A stretch of 64,000 nucleotides of DNA from Syntrophaceae bacterium (GCA_016927935.1 JAFGLS010000201.1:16255-80254); one strand, 5' to 3'; positions 39,428 to 48,485 are shown, counted from the first letter of the stretch. The notes: a model not told the origin generated them from the letters alone. Numbers and translations: made by a program.

Positions 39428-40639
39428 GTGCCTATGACTCAGATATTTGAAACTTCTAATATAGGTAGTATAACACTTAAAAACCGCATCATACGGTCGG
39501 CAACCGCTGACGGCCTGGCAGACGCGGACGGAAGACCGACAGGGGAGTTGATAGAGTTTTATAAAAGTCTCGCCCGCGGCGGTGCCGGCGCGATAATCAC
39601 CGGCTTTACCGGTATTCAGAAAAACGGGAAGGGAAGCACACATCACCCGCTGATGCTGGACAGGGATGAGTATATTGACGACTATAAAAAACTAACCGCG
39701 GCAGTGCATGAATACAATACGCCGATTATTATTCAGTTGAATCACGCCGGGCGACAGACAAGAAAGAGGATAACCGGCCTGCCGACAGTCGCTCCGTCAG
39801 CCAGAAGAGACCTGTACTTTTTGGAAAAAAGGCCGAAAAAACTGACGGATTCGGCAATAGAAGAAATCATAACCAATTTCGCAAAGGCGATAGAAAGGGC
39901 AAAGAAAGCCGGCTTTGACGGCGTGCAGCTCCACTGCGCCCACGGCTTCTTGCTGTCGGAATTCCTGTCGTCCAATATGAATAAAAGAAAAGACCAGGGG
40001 GGTGGAACGACAAAAAATAAGTTCCGCATCATAGAACGGATATTCACTGAAGCGAGAAAACGCGTCGGCGATTTTCCTATACTGGCAAAAATAAACGCTT
40101 ATGACACCCGAAAAATGGGGATGCGAACACCCGAGGCAGTGGAAATCGCGAAATACCTGCAGGACGCCGGTTGCGCTGCCATTGAAGTATCCTGCGGCGT
40201 CGCGAATGACGGATTCATTACGGTGCGGAGCAAAAAGTTTCCCACCGCGGCAGCCCTTGAATACAGTTACCTGCTGCGATATCTTCCCTTCGTAATTAAA
40301 AAATTTATCCAGCCGTTTATTCCCATATTCGTGCCAATTTTCACGAAGCCTCAGAAGCAACTCGACAACTTTAACGTTCCGGCCGCAGAAGAAATAAAAA
40401 AGAATGTTTCCATACCGGTAATCGTTGTCGGGGGAATAAAGAGGCTAGATGACATTGAAAGAATAATTTTTGAAAACAAGGCCGATTACGTTTCCATGAG
40501 CCGCGCTTTTATATGCGAGCCGGACATTGTCAACAAATTTAGAGAAAAAAAACAGACAGAATCAAAGTGTGTCTCCTGCAACTTCTGCATAACCTGTATC
40601 GAAAGCATGCCCTTCAAATGTTTTAATGACACTCGCTGA
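39428..40639 (+). CDS. NADH:flavin oxidoreductase (Old Yellow Enzyme family), single domain with C-terminal Cys cluster
   Basis: FETSNIGSITLKNRIIRSAT, IIIQLNHAGRQT, GVQLHCAHGFLLSEFLSSNMNKR, CVSCNFCITC. Confidence 0.9.
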   Translation: MPMTQIFETSNIGSITLKNRIIRSATADGLADADGRPTGELIEFYKSLARGGAGAIITGFTGIQKNGKGSTHHPLMLDRDEYIDDYKKLTAAVHEYNTPIIIQLNHAGRQTRKRITGLPTVAPSARRDLYFLEKRPKKLTDSAIEEIITNFAKAIERAKKAGFDGVQLHCAHGFLLSEFLSSNMNKRKDQGGGTTKNKFRIIERIFTEARKRVGDFPILAKINAYDTRKMGMRTPEAVEIAKYLQDAGCAAIEVSCGVANDGFITVRSKKFPTAAALEYSYLLRYLPFVIKKFIQPFIPIFVPIFTKPQKQLDNFNVPAAEEIKKNVSIPVIVVGGIKRLDDIERIIFENKADYVSMSRAFICEPDIVNKFREKKQTESKCVSCNFCITCIESMPFKCFNDTR

Positions 40640-40862
40640 GAGCAAGTCCCGATGTATCGGGACGATGCTCGAAGCGGAAGTGGAATTATCCCCGAAGCGT
40701 AGTGGAGTGGGATTTGACACTCGCTGATAATGAGACCCGACGAATTTGAGACGCAGGTCGAATTACCCCTGAACGGAGTGAATGGGGGTAGGTACCTTTT
40801 GAAATGCGATGCTAGATGCGTGAGTGGAACTATCCCAGGAGTGCAGCATAGTGAGATGGCAG
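40636..40862. repeat. Tandem cluster of diverged family B units
   Basis: GGAATTATCCCCGAAGCGTAGTGGAGTGGG; GAGACCCGACGAATTTGAGACGCAGGTCGAATTACCCCTGAACGGAGTGAATGGGGG; GTGGAACTATCCCAGGAGTGCAGCATAGTGAGATGG. Confidence 0.55.
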
Positions 40863-40958
40863 CATATAAAGAAGAACTATCATCGGATTTAAGCTTCCCA
40901 CCTGGTAATGTCAGATAATAAAAAAATTCTTTCATTTGGAAAAAAACAGAGGAAAAAG

Positions 40959-41630
40959 TCACCGTAAATTCAGTAGTGTGGGAAAAATTTCACTGCGTCG
41001 GCGTACACCGATTATCTTACGGATTTCTTTCATGTGGTCTTTTACCGTGTATTCACTTATGTTCAGTTTCCCTGCTATTTCCCTGTCGGAATGTCCTGTT
41101 GATGACAAGACAGCTATTTCCCGCTGTCGGGGAGATAAGCGGTATTGTTGCATTCTTCCATTAACAAACTCAGGATTCGGCAGCGTCATTTTTAAAAATT
41201 TATCATTTTTAAATTTTTTCATTTTTATTTTTCTACTGGAAATATCAGTAGCATAAGACATGAAGAAAGAATCTTTTCCTATTTTAATAGGTAATACACT
41301 AATCAACATATGTAGAACCTCTTGCTTACCGACCTTGAGTTCTAAGGGAATGTCTTTGGCAAATCCTTGTTTTTTTATTGCATCTATTAACCAATATCTT
41401 TGCGTTTGTGAAAAATGTCCGAGTTCCGACGCTTTATGCCCGATTATCTTTGTGCGCGGCAATCCCATATATTTTTGGGCAGCTTCATTTACCTCCACAT
41501 AGGTGCCGTCCTCAACCCTAGTGATAGACACGGGAATTGGCAGTGCCATGAATAATTTATAGAGAAAGTCTTTTGTGGAATTTTTTAGTTTCTGCTTGCG
41601 AGTTTTCATAACCGAAACCGATATTGGCAA
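40959..41630 (-). CDS. PAS-domain LuxR-family transcriptional regulator
   Basis: PAS (VEDGTYVEVNEAAQKYMGLPRTKIIGHKASELG), LuxR HTH (LSPRQREIAVLSSTGHSDREIAGKLNISEYTVKDHMKEI). Confidence 0.88.
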   Translation of the reverse strand: MPISVSVMKTRKQKLKNSTKDFLYKLFMALPIPVSITRVEDGTYVEVNEAAQKYMGLPRTKIIGHKASELGHFSQTQRYWLIDAIKKQGFAKDIPLELKVGKQEVLHMLISVLPIKIGKDSFFMSYATDISSRKIKMKKFKNDKFLKMTLPNPEFVNGRMQQYRLSPRQREIAVLSSTGHSDREIAGKLNISEYTVKDHMKEIRKIIGVRRRSEIFPTLLNLR

Positions 41631-41861
41631 AAATTATATTGAAAATTTCCAATAATTCAACCCCCTCTTTATAGGGATTTAATGATTGACTGTCTTTTGT
41701 ATATGTGCAATAACTTAACCGCAAATAACGCTGTCAGCAACTCAGTCAAATCAAAACATAGAGTCGTCAATGGTTTAACATATGGAAAAGAAGCCAACAT
41801 ATTATATCTCAGCATCTAAAAATGAAGGCGCATGAGAGGCCGTCGTAAAAGGGGTTGTTTT

Positions 41862-42242
41862 ATGAGTTCGGAAGTTTCTATTAATTTCCAGGGCGAATAT
41901 ATTCACATTACGCATCAACCGGACTTTAAACTCACGCTGGAAAACCTGAAAAAATTTTGGACAGAATTATCCAAGGCATGTAAAAAACACAAATGCCTGA
42001 AAGCCTTTCATGAAGGCCCTGCCCCTAAAAGAGAGATGAGTTTAACGGACGCGTTCCAATCAGGGCAAAAAGTAGCGACATGTATACCAGGGTTGAAGAT
42101 GGCGATATGCTTTTACGGCTATGTTACTGATGAAACGACTACTTTGTTCATTAATACTGCCTATAATCGGGGCGTTCAAGTCGAATTTTTTCAAGATAAA
42201 AGAGAAGCCCTCGAATGGCTCGGCATAAAAGACACCGACTAA
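41862..42242 (+). CDS. Hypothetical SpoIIAA/STAS-like protein
   Basis: MSSEVSINFQGEYIHITHQPD..., C-term FFQDKREALEWLGI; start trimmed from 41832. Confidence 0.5.
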   Translation: MSSEVSINFQGEYIHITHQPDFKLTLENLKKFWTELSKACKKHKCLKAFHEGPAPKREMSLTDAFQSGQKVATCIPGLKMAICFYGYVTDETTTLFINTAYNRGVQVEFFQDKREALEWLGIKDTD

Positions 42243-42337
42243 ATCCACTGCTCCGATGTTCTATAAATAATCAAAAACTTTTGGTATTAGTTAAAGATTG
42301 CCCCATTGATGATCACGAACAATCATTCTCAACGCAG

Positions 42338-43588
42338 TTATTTGCTAAATATCAGGTAAGCGTATGTGCCGCCGAATGAAATGCCGGCAAGAACCGCTTT
42401 TTTAATCTCCAGTACTTTTTTTTCTCCTATAATAAACGGAAGCGGTTGCGCGGGTTTTGTAAGTCCAACCACTGGCGGCAAAACATTTTTCTCCATAGAC
42501 AGAGCCAGAGCACAGGCCCTGATGCCACCACCGGAAAAGCTCTCTCCTGTTGCTCCTTTCAGCGATGTAATTAGCGGCTTTGTCTCCGCCAAAGCAAATA
42601 TTTCGGCGTAAGTCTGAGCTTCTACGGCATCAAGAATTTTATCGCCGTTGGCCGCCGCAAAAATAGCCTGAATCTCATTTATTGCGCTATCCGTGTTTTT
42701 CAGCGCGCGTCCAAAAGTCAGTTTTATGCCGTCTGTGTTTTGCGGCCATTCGTTCGGTTTGATTGGTGACGAGCCCATGCCCGCCCCTTGAATTTCACAA
42801 TAGGGCTTGCGTCCTCTGTCTATCGCCGATTGCAAACTCTCCAGACAAATAATTCCGCAGCCCTCTCCCGCTATCATTCCGTTCCGTTCTTCATCAAAGG
42901 GACGGCACGCTTCCTTCCCGCGGTTTTGAGGAGAAAGACTGTGAAATTTTGTCAGCGACTCATAGAAAAATTTGGATAGGATATCCACGCCACCGGCGAA
43001 AATAAAATCGGCAGTGCCGCGCCTGATTTCCGCCATGGCATAGGCAATAGCGTTTTCGGCGGAAACAGCGAAATGCGTTATAGTTGTGTTGATGCCGCGA
43101 AATCCCAACTCAATGGAAGTATGACTGGCGGCGGCATTCATAACTGTATTGGGCACTAATAGCGGATTAACTGAAGCGGGTCCCTGAGTAAACAGTGTTG
43201 TCAGAAACTGGACGGTTATATCCGTCGCGCCAAAAGCGGTGCCCAGGATAATGCCGACACGGTCGCGGTTTTCTTCTGTGATTTTGATTCCCGCGTCTTC
43301 CAAAGCCAGACGCGCGGACGCCGCGGCCATCAGGGATATTTTATCCATCCTTCGCATGTTTTTCACGGAAATAAAATCACGCGGGTTGAAATTGGTAACT
43401 TCCGCGCCCAGATGAGATGAAAATGTGCTTGTGTCAAATGATTTAATTTCTGCAATGGCTGTTTCGCCGGAAAAAAGACGCTCGCCAAATTCTTCTTTGC
43501 CGATTCCCAGAGGAGTCACCGTGCCGATACCGGTTACAACCACATGCTGGGTGTTTTCCATTTGCTTATTTCTATTCATGGTCAACAC
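42338..43588 (-). CDS. Ketosynthase-like chain-length factor (KS-beta), catalytic residues lost
   Basis: Full-length KS fold, but TITHFAVSAENAI replaces TACxSGxNAI, FAAANGD replaces NAHGT, SLKGATGES replaces KxxxGH. Confidence 0.85.
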   Translation of the reverse strand: MLTMNRNKQMENTQHVVVTGIGTVTPLGIGKEEFGERLFSGETAIAEIKSFDTSTFSSHLGAEVTNFNPRDFISVKNMRRMDKISLMAAASARLALEDAGIKITEENRDRVGIILGTAFGATDITVQFLTTLFTQGPASVNPLLVPNTVMNAAASHTSIELGFRGINTTITHFAVSAENAIAYAMAEIRRGTADFIFAGGVDILSKFFYESLTKFHSLSPQNRGKEACRPFDEERNGMIAGEGCGIICLESLQSAIDRGRKPYCEIQGAGMGSSPIKPNEWPQNTDGIKLTFGRALKNTDSAINEIQAIFAAANGDKILDAVEAQTYAEIFALAETKPLITSLKGATGESFSGGGIRACALALSMEKNVLPPVVGLTKPAQPLPFIIGEKKVLEIKKAVLAGISFGGTYAYLIFSK

Positions 43589-44816
43589 CCCTTGCGGAAT
43601 ATCTGCCGAAAATTAACGTGGTGTTGTTTCCCCCAAAGGCGAAGGAGTTGGAAAGAACGGCCCGTAAATTGGCTTTTCTGAAACCGGAAGTGACATAATC
43701 CAAATCACATAGCGGATCACTGTCCTGATAATTGATTGTCGGAGGGATAAAGTTGTTATGCAAGGCCAGCACGGAAACAATGCCTTCGAGTGCGCCTGCA
43801 GCTCCCAATGTGTGAGCATGCATGGACTTGGTAGAACTTACCGGAATAGAATAAGCGCGTCTGCCGAATACCTCCTTGATGGCTTTGGTTTCCATCGCAT
43901 CGTTGACCGGTGTGGCCGTACCGTGGGCATTGATATAATCAATGTCATCAACAGAAAGGCCACTGTCCTTCAATGCCGCTTGCATGGAGCGTATAGCTCC
44001 GGAAGCCTGTTCATCGGGAGCGGTCATGTGGAAAGAATCGCAGGTAATGCCGTAACCCAAAACCTCGCCGTAAATTTGCGCTCCTCTGTCAATGGCGGAT
44101 TCAAGCTCTTCGAGAACCATTACTGCCGAGGCTTCGCCCAGCGAAAGTCCGGCGCGGTTTTTGTCAAATGGCCGGCAGGTGGCGGTATCAACCGACTTCA
44201 GCGCGTTAAAGGCGGCATAGGTCAGTTGACACATGGGCTCCACGCCCCCCGCCAAAATGATAGAGGCGTGGCCGCTCATAATTAAGTCACGGGCATAACC
44301 GATGGCGGTTGCACCTCCGGAGCAGGCTGTCATAAAGGTTGTCTTTGGCCCCGTAAAACCGAAAGAGGAGGCAATACGGTCAACGGAAGAAGCACAAAAC
44401 AAAGAGGAAAATGTGGAAAACTTTGCTTTCCTGCCATCATTTTTCAAGAAATCAGCGTAGAACTTTTCCGCTTCTAAAAGACCACCAGCGCCGCCACCGA
44501 CGACTACGCCGATTTGTTCTTTCAGTTCTTCCGGCGACGGACAAATCCCGGCATCCCGCAGGGCTTCCAACGTTGCGGCAAAAAAAAGCTTGTCCGCCCG
44601 CGACATCCTTTTAATAGAAAAATCTCCGGGGATGTAATCATGAGCAATAAAATTTCTTATCTGACCGCCTGTGTCAGAGCGGAATCCTGATGTATCAAAA
44701 AGATCAATCTCCCGTATGCCGCAGACGCCTTCCTTTAGAGCCCGCATAAAATCCGGGACTTTATTGGAAATAGCATTTAAAGTCCCCATTCCGGTAATAA
44801 CAACACGTTTTTTCAA
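43572..44816 (-). CDS. Beta-ketoacyl-ACP synthase (KS-alpha)
   Basis: FMTACSGGATAIG, NAHGTATPVND, SSTKSMHAHTLGAAGALEG; overlaps the CLF gene by 17 bp. Confidence 0.92.
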   Translation of the reverse strand: MKKRVVITGMGTLNAISNKVPDFMRALKEGVCGIREIDLFDTSGFRSDTGGQIRNFIAHDYIPGDFSIKRMSRADKLFFAATLEALRDAGICPSPEELKEQIGVVVGGGAGGLLEAEKFYADFLKNDGRKAKFSTFSSLFCASSVDRIASSFGFTGPKTTFMTACSGGATAIGYARDLIMSGHASIILAGGVEPMCQLTYAAFNALKSVDTATCRPFDKNRAGLSLGEASAVMVLEELESAIDRGAQIYGEVLGYGITCDSFHMTAPDEQASGAIRSMQAALKDSGLSVDDIDYINAHGTATPVNDAMETKAIKEVFGRRAYSIPVSSTKSMHAHTLGAAGALEGIVSVLALHNNFIPPTINYQDSDPLCDLDYVTSGFRKANLRAVLSNSFAFGGNNTTLIFGRYSARGVDHE

Positions 44817-44941
44817 GTCAAATCCCTGTGTTAAAGCTTTAAAGAATATTTTTTGACCAGCTGAAACTTAAATTGACGTCACTTAAAAGTCAAATAAATA
44901 TTGGCCATACCGCGTAAATTTCTATCACTTTTTTTCTTCTC

Positions 44942-44969
44942 TTGACATAATAAAAAAATAAGTTAATCT
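44942..44969 (+). promoter_or_regulatory. Sigma70-like promoter TTGACA-N16-TAATCT
   Basis: Read directly; about 30 bp upstream of the CDS at 45002. Confidence 0.45.
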
Positions 44970-45001
44970 TACGGCAATTTCCTTTCCAAGGAGTCTGCTC
45001 T

Positions 45002-46012
45002 ATGAAGGATCAATCTCTTCAGATATTAATGGTTAATGATTTACAGGATGACGTATTTCCTTTAATCCATCAAATTACAAAAGGTGGATACAGTCTGATA
45101 CATGATCGAGTTAACGACTTTAACTCGATGAAAAAAGCCCTTCAAAAAAAGCAGTGGGATATAGTAATTTGCAATCACAAAATGGATAAATTCAATGTCT
45201 CGTCCGCCATAGACTTACTAAAGGAGTCTAAAGCCGATATCCCTCTTATAATTGTATCCGGCACTGCCGATGAAGAAGCAGCTGAAGAATTTATGCGTTT
45301 GGGTGCCAGGGATTATATTACGAAGAACAACTTGTCGCGTCTTTGTCCCGTAATTGAAAGAGAATTAGACGCCGCAGAAATTAGAGAAAAGTGCAAATGG
45401 ATGGAAAAAGAACTCGAACAGACAATTGATAATTTCCAGTATGTTTTTAGTATTACCATGCAACTTATTGTCTCAGCCATTGAAGCCAGGGAGCCATATA
45501 AAAAAGGCCATCAACTCCGCTCCGCGAATCTGGCCTGCGCTATAGCGGAGGAAATTGGACTAAATCAGGAGATAATACAGGGGTTACGCGTGGTGAGTTC
45601 TATTTATGATATTGGAAATTTGACCATCCCTGCGGAGATATTGGCCAAACCCTCCAAATTGACCGACATCGAATATTCCCTTGTTAAAGAACACCCGCAG
45701 AGTGGATATGAAATATTGAAGAATGTGGAAACTTCCTGGCCTTTGGCGCAAATTGTACAACAGCATCATGAACGAATGGATGGTTCCGGCTATCCCCAAA
45801 ACCTGAAGGGAGATGATATTCTAATGGAAGCCCGTATTCTGGCCGTTTCCGACGTGGTGGAATCAATGGCTTCTGCTCGTCCACACCGCTTGGCTTTAGG
45901 AATTGATACCGCTCTTGAAGAAATAAAGAAAAAGAGGGGAATTCTTTATGACAGTGCCGTAGCAGATGCCTGCCTGAATTTATTTTATGAAAAAGGATAT
46001 CAGTTTTCTTGA
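45002..46012 (+). CDS. Receiver-like domain + HD-GYP-like domain protein (both degenerate)
   Basis: DIVICNHKMDKF (no phospho-Asp), SSIYDIGNLTIPAEILAKPSKLTDIEYSLVKEHP, HHERMDGSGYP. Confidence 0.82.
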   Translation: MKDQSLQILMVNDLQDDVFPLIHQITKGGYSLIHDRVNDFNSMKKALQKKQWDIVICNHKMDKFNVSSAIDLLKESKADIPLIIVSGTADEEAAEEFMRLGARDYITKNNLSRLCPVIERELDAAEIREKCKWMEKELEQTIDNFQYVFSITMQLIVSAIEAREPYKKGHQLRSANLACAIAEEIGLNQEIIQGLRVVSSIYDIGNLTIPAEILAKPSKLTDIEYSLVKEHPQSGYEILKNVETSWPLAQIVQQHHERMDGSGYPQNLKGDDILMEARILAVSDVVESMASARPHRLALGIDTALEEIKKKRGILYDSAVADACLNLFYEKGYQFS

Positions 46013-46268
46013 AAAGTTAACGTCAGTTTTCTGGAAATTTGTTTTTAAAAATTTAAAATATTGCAAGGGCATCTAACTAAAAAGTAAGAAAAGTTGATTT
46101 CACTTTTAGAGATAAGGTGGTCATCTTCAACAAAAATCCAGGATTCCCCTCAAATATAAACTCTTCAAAAAATACTTGTTTTTTAAGTAACCTATTGAGA
46201 TAATAGCACAAGAAATATTATTCAGAATTTACGGTAAAAGCTTCTTGCGTAGAAGAAGGTGAATTTTT

Positions 46269-46754
46269 ATGAAGGAAAGTATTATATCAAAACGGCTGAA
46301 GATTACTGAACCGGATAAGACTGAACTGGCGATGAGAGCCGCAAGGAAAGCGGAACGGCTCGACGAAGAGAATGAGATCGTCATAACTATCCTCTCCGAA
46401 ATAAAAGGCTTTCCTAAAGAAAAAATTCACTATCAATACAGCGAAGACATTTCCATGATCGGTACAAGAATTCAGGGCAATGTTCTTCTGCCAATTGATA
46501 CACTTCTTAAGATAGATCTAATAATAAAAAATCTGAAAGAAACTGTAACTGTTTTCGGAAAAGTAAGACGCAACAAAGTCCTCATTGAGGGGGAATCTTA
46601 TGAGGCAGGTGTGGAATTTGTTGATACACCAATTGAATCAATCAAGAAACTTGAGGAATATATTTTGTCAATGAATCAGTATAAAAACCTTAATCCGGTT
46701 GGAGTACCTTATTGGATTTTTGCAAAATTCAATAAACCTAAGCCTCCTAAATAG
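46269..46754 (+). CDS. PilZ domain protein (paralog of 29796-30194)
   Basis: RKAER (RxxxR), DISMIG (DxSxxG), SYEAGVEF. Confidence 0.75.
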   Translation: MKESIISKRLKITEPDKTELAMRAARKAERLDEENEIVITILSEIKGFPKEKIHYQYSEDISMIGTRIQGNVLLPIDTLLKIDLIIKNLKETVTVFGKVRRNKVLIEGESYEAGVEFVDTPIESIKKLEEYILSMNQYKNLNPVGVPYWIFAKFNKPKPPK

Positions 46755-47075
46755 ACAATAGAATTTTTCTTATATCAGTTAATAATCTTTGCCGCCTTTT
46801 CATTAGATTCTTTCATAAGCAAAGCTATTCCCATCAATATTTTTTTCTTAATCACGAATTCTTATATGGAAGGGCCAATTTTTTATATTTTTTTCAATCG
46901 TTTTAACACTTCATTAAAATAAATTTTCAAAATATGTGATTTAGCACCCCAAACCACAAAATTTTTTTTCATAAATATTCTTTTATTTCATTAACTTAAA
47001 ATATTTTTACCATTTTCTGTAACTATGGCACGATAATTTCAACATATAAATGCAACAGAAACATCACGGGCTTAA

Positions 47076-47146
47076 CGCCCTCAGCTTTGCTGGATAATTC
47101 GACCTACAAGTTTCAGTGCACGATGTTTCTAAAACTTGGGTCTCAT
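47076..47146. repeat. Family B element (minus orientation)
   Basis: Reverse complement: GAGACCCAAGTTTTAGAAACATCGTGCACTGAAACTTGTAGGTCGAATTATCCAGCAAAGCTGAGGG. Confidence 0.6.
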
Positions 47147-47162
47147 TAGGAGGTAACAGATC

Positions 47163-47438
47163 ATGAAAAAGACATTAAGAACAATGGCAGTGGCGGCGGC
47201 AATTATTCTTTTGACGGTAACATTCGGTTTTGCCGAATACGCGGCAACGGGAGCGGCTAATTTCCCGTATTTTCAGTTGGGCTGTCTGATTGTCGGTGGA
47301 TTGATTTTGATAACTCTGAAAAAGAAATACGAAAAGATATATGTAGCAGAAATAGTTGGTGCCTTCGCTCTTTACACAATCCTGATGGCTTTATTCACCA
47401 ATCCTGTTATTGAAGCAGTTAAAAATATGGTTATGTAG
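47163..47438 (+). CDS. Small membrane protein, hypothetical
   Basis: 91 aa, about three hydrophobic segments, AGGAGGT RBS. Confidence 0.6.
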   Translation: MKKTLRTMAVAAAIILLTVTFGFAEYAATGAANFPYFQLGCLIVGGLILITLKKKYEKIYVAEIVGAFALYTILMALFTNPVIEAVKNMVM

Positions 47439-47522
47439 TGAAAAGTAAAAAAGATTGGGGAATTGAAAAAATAGTTTAAGTAACCGCTGCCAAAAAATTC
47501 ATGATCTGTTTTATAGCGGTCG

Positions 47523-47556
47523 CCCCCTTTGAGGTGAAGATCTCAAGGGGGGTTTT
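47523..47556 (+). terminator. Rho-independent-like terminator
   Basis: CCCCCTTTGAG-N8-CTCAAGGGGGG followed by TTTT and further T-rich sequence. Confidence 0.7.
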
Positions 47557-47689
47557 AATTTTTCCCTTTTTTTTGTTATTCCTCACGGGAAAGCAGGTCA
47601 TTTTAATTTTTTGTCGAAAAAAAGTTTGTGTCCAATAAATAAATTGTCTAAAATCAGCAGATAAAGACAATTGGTACATTTATTTTATT

Positions 47690-48184
47690 ATGAATTTTCT
47701 CGCGTTGGATTTTGAAACAGCAAACTATTACCAGGACAGTGCCTGTGCGCTGGGTCTGGTACGTGTTGAAAATAATAAAATTATTGAAAAAACATCATTT
47801 CTTATCCAACCTCCCTATAAATATTTTGCGTTTACCTACCTTCATGGCATCACTTGGGAAGATGTTGAGGACAAACCGACTTTTGAGCAACACTGGAAAT
47901 TTATAAAGCCGTTTTTTGAAAACATTGATTTCGCTGTAGCTCATAATGCGGTTTTCGACAAGAATGTACTCCATGCCTGTTGTGAAAGAAACAGAATTAC
48001 GAAGCCGGAAGTTGATTTTCAGTGTACAATGAAACTTTCCCGCAAGGTTTTTGGCTTTTACCCCACAAACCTTCCCGCCGTCTGTAGAAATTTTAACATT
48101 GATTTATGGCACCATAAAGCCCTTTCCGATACTCTGGCTTGCGCAAAAATAATGATCGAAATTTTAAAGAAAACAAGGCCTTAA
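47690..48184 (+). CDS. DEDDh 3'-5' exonuclease (DnaQ-like)
   Basis: FLALDFETAN, AHNAVFDKNVL, HKALSDTLACAKI. Confidence 0.88.
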   Translation: MNFLALDFETANYYQDSACALGLVRVENNKIIEKTSFLIQPPYKYFAFTYLHGITWEDVEDKPTFEQHWKFIKPFFENIDFAVAHNAVFDKNVLHACCERNRITKPEVDFQCTMKLSRKVFGFYPTNLPAVCRNFNIDLWHHKALSDTLACAKIMIEILKKTRP

Positions 48185-48188
48185 AAGA

Positions 48189-48232
48189 AAAGTGAGCCTT
48201 TACTCAATCTAAAGTGAGCTTTTCCTCAACTT
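48189..48232 (+). promoter_or_regulatory. Tandem operator-like repeat: two 22-bp units, each with TGAG-N6-CTCA dyad
   Basis: aaagtgagcctttactcaatct / aaagtgagcttttcctcaactt directly adjacent. Confidence 0.6.
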
Positions 48233-48237
48233 TTCTA

Positions 48238-48266
48238 TTGACATCAACAGCGAACCTTGTTATAAA
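48238..48266 (+). promoter_or_regulatory. Sigma70 promoter TTGACA-N17-TATAAA upstream of the KS-Ole operon
   Basis: Read directly. Confidence 0.65.
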
Positions 48267-48314
48267 AAAGCCAAGCTCTAATTTTTCATGTAGATGCAGG
48301 ATGGGTAAAAGAAT

Positions 48315-48357
48315 CGAGATTGTTTTTCTTTCCAGTTGAAAGAAAAAACAAATCTCG
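48315..48357 (+). promoter_or_regulatory. Long leader hairpin in the predicted 5' UTR
   Basis: CGAGATTGTTTTTCTTTC-CAGTT-GAAAGAAAAAACAAATCTCG near-perfect stem. Confidence 0.6.
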
Positions 48358-48485
48358 TCGTTGTAGTTTTAAGTAACCAAACTATTCAATTTTCATTATA
48401 TTTTGATTTTGACACCGAAATTACTATGGTATTTTTCGGCATCAGGTAGTTATTTTTTAAAATATTGATAATAAACGGAAATCTG

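Noticed and set aside
39797-40360. 187-aa minus-strand ORF overlapping the OYE gene
   Set aside because: Antisense to a well-supported CDS, no motif.
40621-40880. Possible CDS/CRISPR-like structure in the tandem repeat region after OYE
   Set aside because: ORFs here (e.g. 40730-40918) are made of family B repeat units with no domain; repeats are diverged and not regularly spaced.
47034-47049. Possible sigma54 site TGGCACgataaTTTCA upstream of 47163
   Set aside because: -24 element matches but the -12 GC is missing, and a repeat element lies between it and the gene.
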